9,467 nt of DNA from positions 1 to 9,467 of the forward strand of contig JBOHDE010000158.1 of assembly GCA_050699035.1 (NCBI GenBank), written 5' to 3'. Position 1 is the first letter of the stretch, and the number at the start of each line of letters is the position of its first letter. This stretch comes from WHTB01 sp050699035. Its GTDB lineage: Bacteria; Actinomycetota; Actinomycetes; Propionibacteriales; Nocardioidaceae. The position numbers were made by a program, and so were the translations under genes. Below, one piece after another: positions 5,839 through 9,467 of this stretch. Under the pieces are notes generated by a model. The model made no database searches. It saw only the letters and a program-made list of their open reading frames with translations, and was not told the origin of the DNA.

Positions 5839-6213
5839 TCAGCCCCTCTTGACGAGCTCGACATGGGCGGTCAGCACGACGTCCCAACCAAGTGCGATGG
5901 CGCCGTTCGGTAGCGGCATCTGGTAGTTCAGACCCCAGTCGCGTCGGTCGATCGTCGAGCTGAGCTCGAAGCCGGCACGTTGCGACCCGGAGGGGTCCTC
6001 GACCAGCGGGCTGTACGTGCCGGTCGCCGTGAATGTCCTGCAGATGCCCCTGATCGTCAGCTCTCCCTGAAGCGTGGCGGTCCCGTCCACCCCGAGCTTT
6101 ACGTCGTTGGAACCGAACGTGATGGTGGGGTGCCGCCGAGCATCGAAGAAGTCTTCGCCGTAGACAATGTGCTCCCGAAACTCAGGCGGCTTGATCTCGG
6201 TTCTGCTCGTCAT
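5839..6213 (-). CDS. YceI-family protein lacking its N-terminal part
   Basis: The 124-residue frame begins MTSRTEIKPPEFREHIVYGE and continues through the conserved YceI core: DFFDARRHPTITFGS, LTIRGICRTFTATGTY, STIDRRDWGLNYQMPLP and a final hydrophobic strand VVLTAHVELV. YceI proteins form a lipocalin-like barrel that binds isoprenoid or other long lipids, and are usually about 170-190 residues. The first 50-60 residues, which hold the initial strands, are absent here. The ATG at 6213 lies only 10 bases after the MarR stop and has no well-spaced ribosome-binding site. Frames further upstream fall within marR and do not look like YceI. A deletion between marR and yceI is the simplest explanation, so the product is probably non-functional. 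It still sits in an operon with marR and the FMN reductase gene. Confidence 0.82.
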   Translation of the reverse strand: MTSRTEIKPPEFREHIVYGEDFFDARRHPTITFGSNDVKLGVDGTATLQGELTIRGICRTFTATGTYSPLVEDPSGSQRAGFELSSTIDRRDWGLNYQMPLPNGAIALGWDVVLTAHVELVKRG

Positions 6214-6223
6214 GATGTGGCCG

Positions 6224-6688
6224 TCAGGACTCCCCGGCGAGTACGGCCTCGTCGAGGCCAGGCAGCCAGGCGTCGACCGCTGACTCGAGTGCGGCGACAA
6301 CGTCGTCCCGTTGTGAGCGGTCCAGATGTCCAAACGCCTCTCGTGCCAGCTCGGCCCAGACCCGCTCGATCTCGGGGACCAGTTCCCGCGCCCGGGTCGT
6401 CAGTACGATCCGCACCTGACGTCGGTCACCCTCCACAGGTTCACGTGTGAACAGACCTGTTGGCTCCATCCGGGTCAGGCTCCGCGTCGCGGTCGGCGGC
6501 TCGACGCCAAGGCGGATGGCGAGCTGGCTGACTGTCATCCCGGCCGGCTCCTGGGCGAGCACCCACACCAGCACGTCCTGACCGGGATGCAGCCCGATAA
6601 CACCCAGCTTGCGCGCCTGAACAGCTCGGTACGTCTTGGTGATCTTGTTGAGTGCGCGGTTGGCTCTCTGGCCCTCTTCGAACTTCAT
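6224..6688 (-). CDS. MarR-family transcriptional regulator
   Basis: This 154-residue winged-helix regulator has flanking helices for dimerisation. The helix-turn-helix lies at about 51-75 (MTVSQLAIRLGVEPPTATRS), followed by the wing with the MarR signature GDRRQVRIVLT (87-97), whose D88 and R90 correspond to the conserved wing residues. It is the first gene of the minus-strand set and faces the divergent SDR gene across 56 bp. MarR proteins often repress their own operon and a divergent enzyme gene, and release DNA on binding phenolic, quinone or other electrophile ligands. A redox and stress gene neighbourhood fits this. The start has a poor ribosome-binding site, and the -10-like TATATA is so close that a nearly leaderless message is possible. 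It is the only undamaged gene in this block. Confidence 0.93.
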   Translation of the reverse strand: MKFEEGQRANRALNKITKTYRAVQARKLGVIGLHPGQDVLVWVLAQEPAGMTVSQLAIRLGVEPPTATRSLTRMEPTGLFTREPVEGDRRQVRIVLTTRARELVPEIERVWAELAREAFGHLDRSQRDDVVAALESAVDAWLPGLDEAVLAGES

Positions 6689-6697
6689 CCAGGAAGG

Positions 6698-6740
6698 ATA
6701 TATAGTCGGCGTATGTTTAGTCGGCTAACAAAAAAAATTT
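6698..6740. promoter_or_regulatory. MarR/SDR divergent control region with palindrome and direct repeat
   Basis: The palindrome TTAG-tcgg-CTAA occupies 6717-6728. The octamer TAGTCGGC occurs twice in direct orientation (6703-6710 and 6718-6725), a 15-bp period. On the minus strand a TATATA box overlaps 6698-6703, about 10 bases before the marR start, and the palindrome lies near the corresponding -35. This placement suits autorepression by MarR. An A8T3 run (6730-6740) sits just before the SDR start; it may bend the DNA or be part of the promoter. No convincing -35 for either direction was found. Confidence 0.45.
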
Positions 6741-6744
6741 CCCG

Positions 6745-7511
6745 ATGAGTGGCACCGGTCGGCCAGGCTCGAGACGTCGGGTTGCTCTCGTGACGGGTGG
6801 CTCTGGTGCGATCGGCACGGAGATCAGTCGATGCCTTGCGCGATCCGGCGTACGAGTGGCGGTGGGATGGCACCAGCACGGCGAGGGTGCAACCGAGGTG
6901 GTAGATCGGATCACGCGCGAGGGCGGTGAGGCAATCGCGATCCAGTTGGACCAGGGAAGCCCCGCACAGTCGACCCGGACCTTGTCCGAGATCGAGTCCA
7001 GTCTGGGAGTCGTCCAGATCCTCGTCGTCGCCGGCGTGACGTGGCCGACCCCGGAGGAGTCGTGGGGCCGACTCGTGTCGGGCCTATGGACAATCTGGCC
7101 GGTCCCATCGCGTGTGTTGAACGCGCACTGCCAGGAATGCGACGCTCAGGGTGGGGACGAGTGGTCACGATATCGACCGACCTGGTCGACCAGCCGATGC
7201 CCGGCACCGCGGCCTATGCAGCCGCCAAGGGCGGGCTCGAGGCCGCGACGCGGGTGTGGGCAGTACGGGAGGCGAAGCATGGCGTGCTCAGCAACGTCGT
7301 ACGTCCCGGGTTCACGCTCACCGACGAGGTGATGAACATGCCGGGCCTCGGGCATCCGGCGGTCGACGCTGAGGCCGCGCGCACGCCGACCGCCCGGATC
7401 TGCACTCCCCAGGATGTTGCGCAAGCGGTCGCGTTCCTTGCGACGGACAGCAACACCCATATCAACGGTCAGACCCTGTCGGTCGGTGGCGGGCGTGAGC
7501 TGAGTCGGTGA
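6745..7511 (+). pseudogene. Short-chain dehydrogenase/reductase (SDR), frameshifted
   Basis: The first frame begins at ATG 6745 and carries the cofactor loop VALVTGGSGAIG (residues 13-24). It reads as an SDR down to about VVAGVTWPTPEESWGRLVSG. The second frame carries the rest: NLAGPIACVERALPGM, GWGRVVTIST, the YAAAK active-site motif, SNVVRPGFTLTDEV and the C-terminal INGQTLSVGGG, ending in TGA at 7511. The switch is placed near 7081-7084; adding one C to the GGCC there restores a protein of about 255 residues. The catalytic serine position, 13 residues before the tyrosine, appears to be threonine, with a serine one residue earlier. The start has no ribosome-binding site. The gene is divergent from marR, whose product may control it. 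It resembles 3-oxoacyl-ACP-reductase-like SDRs; the substrate is unknown. A sequencing error remains possible. Confidence 0.86.
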
Positions 7512-7532
7512 CGTCGCAACACCCCTGGACGC

Positions 7533-7561
7533 TTCGGCGGACAGGGCCGCGCGCCGCCGAA
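7533..7561. terminator. Possible bidirectional terminator hairpin
   Basis: TTCGGCGG (7533-7540) and CCGCCGAA (7554-7561) form a perfect 8-bp stem with a 13-base loop. It lies between the end of the plus-strand SDR gene and the end of the minus-strand hydrolase fragment, where a shared terminator for convergent genes is expected. There is no clear U-tract. Confidence 0.5.
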
Positions 7562-7587
7562 CGAGGCGACCCGGCAATTACCCGTGG

Positions 7588-7914
7588 TCACGTCCCGTTC
7601 GCCTCGCGCAGATACGACTCGACCTTGGTTTGCCAGGCCCGGGCCGACGGCAGCACGGCGGTCATCTCGTGCGACCCGTGGATATGTCCGGGCCAGCAGC
7701 TCGCCTCGGCGAGGACATCGGCTTCATTGAGCCTGCGGCCGTGCTGCTCGCTGTCGCCGCGCAGCACGTCGTACTCCGCGCTCATGATCAGCGCCGGTGG
7801 AAGCCGGGTGAGTTCGGCGGCAAGTGCCGGCGAGGCGTATGGCTCGCGACGCTGCTCGAGGTCACAGTAGCGATCGATGTTGGCGGCCAGGAGCTCGCCG
7901 GACCGGTCCCTGGC
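7588..7914 (-). pseudogene. C-terminal fragment of an alpha/beta hydrolase (esterase/lipase)
   Basis: The minus-strand frame ending at TGA 7588 reads EPYASPALAAELTRLPPALI, then MSAEYDVLRGDSEQHGRRL, CWPGHIHGSHEM and ends YLREANGT. This matches the C-terminal third of alpha/beta-hydrolase-3 (Aes/lipase-like) enzymes: the catalytic Asp in AEYDVLRGD and the catalytic His in GHIHGS are both present. The nucleophile elbow (GxSxG) and the HGGG oxyanion motif are absent, because the frame runs at once into the end of the ECF42 gene at 7964. The left boundary is approximate; family-like sequence fades upstream of about 7900. The 65-residue piece from ATG 7785 could be translated but would be inactive. 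It is most likely the remnant left by a deletion that joined it to the ECF42 locus. Confidence 0.68.
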
Positions 7915-7963
7915 GCTCGTGCTGATCTTGCTTGACGCGGCTTTGCGCGGGGTTCGACTGGTG

Positions 7964-9196
7964 CTAGCCCAGCTGGTCGCGGCGGCGTGTCAGGTAGGCG
8001 GTCTCGGCGGTGTTGCCCGCCAGCTCGATGGCTTTGTCGTACGCCGCGCGCGAGTCCTGACTGCGGCCCAGCCGACGCAGCAGGTCGGCGCGGGCCGCAT
8101 GGTAGGCGTGATAGCCGGCCAACGTGTCCCCGAGACGGTCGACGGTCGCCAGTGCCACCTCCGGGCCGTCGAGCTCGGCGACCGCGACGGCCCGGTTGAG
8201 GACGATGATCGGCGAGGGGTCGAGGCGGACGAGCTGGTCGTAGAGGGCGACGACCTGCGACCAGTCGGTGTCGCGTACGTCGCGGGCGGAGGTGTGCACG
8301 GCGTTGATCGCAGCGAGGATCTGGTAGCGCCCCGGAGCCGCCCCGGCGGCCAGGCGCTCGCGCACCAGCCGGTGGCCCTCGGCGACCAGCACCGCGTCCC
8401 AGGCCCCACGGTCCTGCTCTTCGAGGGCGACCAGTTCACCGCTCGCCGACACCCGGGCGGTGCGACGGGCCTCGGTGAGGAGCATCAGTGCCAGCAACCC
8501 GGCCACCTCACCGTCGTCCGGCAGGAGGGCACGGATCAGGCGAGTGAGCCGGATCGCCTCGGCGGTCAGGTCGTGACGTACGGGATCGGTGTCCGGGCCG
8601 GTCGCCAGATAGCCCTCGTTGAAGACAAGGAAAAGGACAGCGAGTACGCCGGAGACGCGGGCGGGGAGATCCTCCGCGGACGGCACTCGGTAAGGGATGC
8701 GAGCCGCCCTGATCTTGGCCTTCGCGCGGGTGATCCGCTGGCCCATAGTGGCTTCCTGCACCAGGAACGCGCGCGCGATCTCGGGCACGGTCAGACCGCC
8801 GACCATGCGCAGCGTGAGCGCCAGACGGGTCTCCATTGCGAGCGCCGGGTGGCAGCAGGTGAAGATCAGCCGGAGCCGCTCATCGTCGATGGCGCCGAGA
8901 GGCTCGGGCGGGTCGTCGTCGTACACCACTTGAGCCTCCCTGTGCTTGCCGTCGCGCTTGCTCTCGCGCCGGATCCGGTCGATGGCCTTGTGGTTGGCGG
9001 TGGTGGTCAGCCAGGCGCCCGGGTTGGGGGGTACGCCGTCGGCCGGCCAGCGCGCGACGGCGGTCGCGAACGCCTCGGCCGTGGCCTCTTCGGCGATATC
9101 GAGGTCACCGAATCGCCTGGTCAGAGCGGCGACCACCCGCGCCCACTCCTCGTGGTGGGCCTGGGCGATCGCCTCCTGGACGTCGACGACGCTCAC
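7964..9196 (-). CDS. ECF42-family RNA polymerase sigma factor with TPR-like C-terminal extension
   Basis: This is a 410-residue sigma factor. Region 2 spans about 8-76 (FGDLDIAEEATAEAFATA, then PGAWLTTTANHKAIDRIRR) and region 4 about 105-165 (LTVPEIARAFLVQEATMGQR, then ITRAKAKIR). A long helical extension covers about 180-410, with family hallmarks such as LFLVFNEGYLA (188-198) and the TPR-like pairs LYDQLVRLDPSPIIVLNRAVA and YHAARADLLRRLGRSQDSRA. ECF42 factors lack an anti-sigma factor and are encoded next to DGPF-domain proteins, as here. The start is GTG at 9196, because it overlaps the upstream DGPF stop (GTGA) and places region 2 at the normal distance. The extension is required for activity in studied members. 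The family is certain; the target genes and signal are not visible. Confidence 0.96.
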   Translation of the reverse strand: MSVVDVQEAIAQAHHEEWARVVAALTRRFGDLDIAEEATAEAFATAVARWPADGVPPNPGAWLTTTANHKAIDRIRRESKRDGKHREAQVVYDDDPPEPLGAIDDERLRLIFTCCHPALAMETRLALTLRMVGGLTVPEIARAFLVQEATMGQRITRAKAKIRAARIPYRVPSAEDLPARVSGVLAVLFLVFNEGYLATGPDTDPVRHDLTAEAIRLTRLIRALLPDDGEVAGLLALMLLTEARRTARVSASGELVALEEQDRGAWDAVLVAEGHRLVRERLAAGAAPGRYQILAAINAVHTSARDVRDTDWSQVVALYDQLVRLDPSPIIVLNRAVAVAELDGPEVALATVDRLGDTLAGYHAYHAARADLLRRLGRSQDSRAAYDKAIELAGNTAETAYLTRRRDQLG

Positions 9197-9467
9197 AGGA
9201 ACGGGCGAACCTCGACCCTGCGATTGCAGTGCTTCGACCCTTCGGTGGCGAGCTTGAGGGCGACGTCGAGGTCGGGGGCCTCGATGATCCAGAAGCCGCC
9301 GAGGTACTCCTTCGACTCAAGGAAAGGCCCGTCGGTGAGCAGCGCCTCGCCACCGCGGTTGTCGATGACGGTGGCCGCGCTGGGCGGGGCCAGGCCACCG
9401 GCGAAGACCCAGTGACCGTCAGCCTGAAGCCGGTCGTTGAACGCGTTGGTAGCAGTCAGCTCGTCCG
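9193..9467 (-). CDS. DGPF-domain (YCII-related) protein, N-terminus outside window
   Basis: The minus-strand frame is open from the window edge to TGA at 9193-9195, giving 91 C-terminal codons. It contains FNDRLQADGHWVFAGGLAPP and the defining motif LLTDGPFLESKEYLGGFWII, then LDVALKLATEGSKHC and VEVRPFL at the end. DGPF/YCII-like proteins are small ferredoxin-like-fold proteins, usually about 110-120 residues, so roughly 20-30 residues are missing. They are the standard genetic partner of ECF42 sigma factors. The stop overlaps the sigma-factor GTG by 4 bases, so the two are translationally coupled. The biochemical role of the family is not established; a regulatory or small-molecule-handling role is an inference. 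Confidence 0.94.
   Translation of the reverse strand, partial: DELTATNAFNDRLQADGHWVFAGGLAPPSAATVIDNRGGEALLTDGPFLESKEYLGGFWIIEAPDLDVALKLATEGSKHCNRRVEVRPFL

Noticed and set aside
5070..5852. 260-codon open frame on the plus strand
   Set aside because: It is the antisense shadow of the FMN reductase gene, whose motifs are clear on the minus strand.
6214..6333. Longer YceI starting at 6333 in the same frame
   Set aside because: The extra 40 residues lie inside marR in another frame and do not resemble the YceI N-terminus.
7877..9415. 512-codon open frame on the plus strand
   Set aside because: It is antisense to the clear ECF42 and DGPF genes, has no protein-family features, and is a typical shadow of GC-rich coding DNA.

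Overview
The window is GC-rich throughout and has the gene style of a high-GC actinomycete: 4-bp ATGA/GTGA start-stop overlaps, two ECF sigma factors with C-terminal extensions, and an IS481-type element end. No rRNA, tRNA or CRISPR array is visible. The organism cannot be named from the sequence; a soil actinomycete is the best guess.

Left end (1-640): the first codons of an IS481-family transposase lie on the minus strand, followed by its terminal repeats and a second, oppositely oriented end motif. About 240 bp without a gene follows, then an AT-rich control region (about 400-500) carrying three copies of ATCGA-N5-ATCGAT around a plausible promoter, and a 44-codon ORF.

Arsenic-type operon (509-2933, +): short ORF, MFS transporter and an ArsO-like flavin monooxygenase, each overlapping the next by ATGA. 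No ArsR-type regulator gene is in the window.

ECF41 module (3056-4970, +): an ECF-type promoter (TGTCACA-N16-TGTC), an epimerase-like protein and an ECF41 (SigJ-like) sigma factor with a SnoaL-like tail. This matches the known pairing of ECF41 factors with carboxymuconolactone decarboxylase, oxidoreductase or epimerase genes. The sigma factor probably activates its own operon.

Damaged block (5280-7914): a minus-strand set, marR - yceI (N-terminus missing) - FMN reductase (frameshifted), faces away from a plus-strand SDR gene (frameshifted). A C-terminal fragment of an alpha/beta hydrolase follows on the minus strand. MarR is the only intact gene here. The MarR/SDR gap holds a likely autoregulatory operator.

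ECF42 module (7964-9467, -): a DGPF (YCII-related) protein, cut by the window edge, overlaps by GTGA an ECF42 sigma factor with a long TPR-like extension. This is the usual ECF42 gene pair. Two different anti-sigma-free ECF systems therefore flank a block of decaying redox and stress genes.
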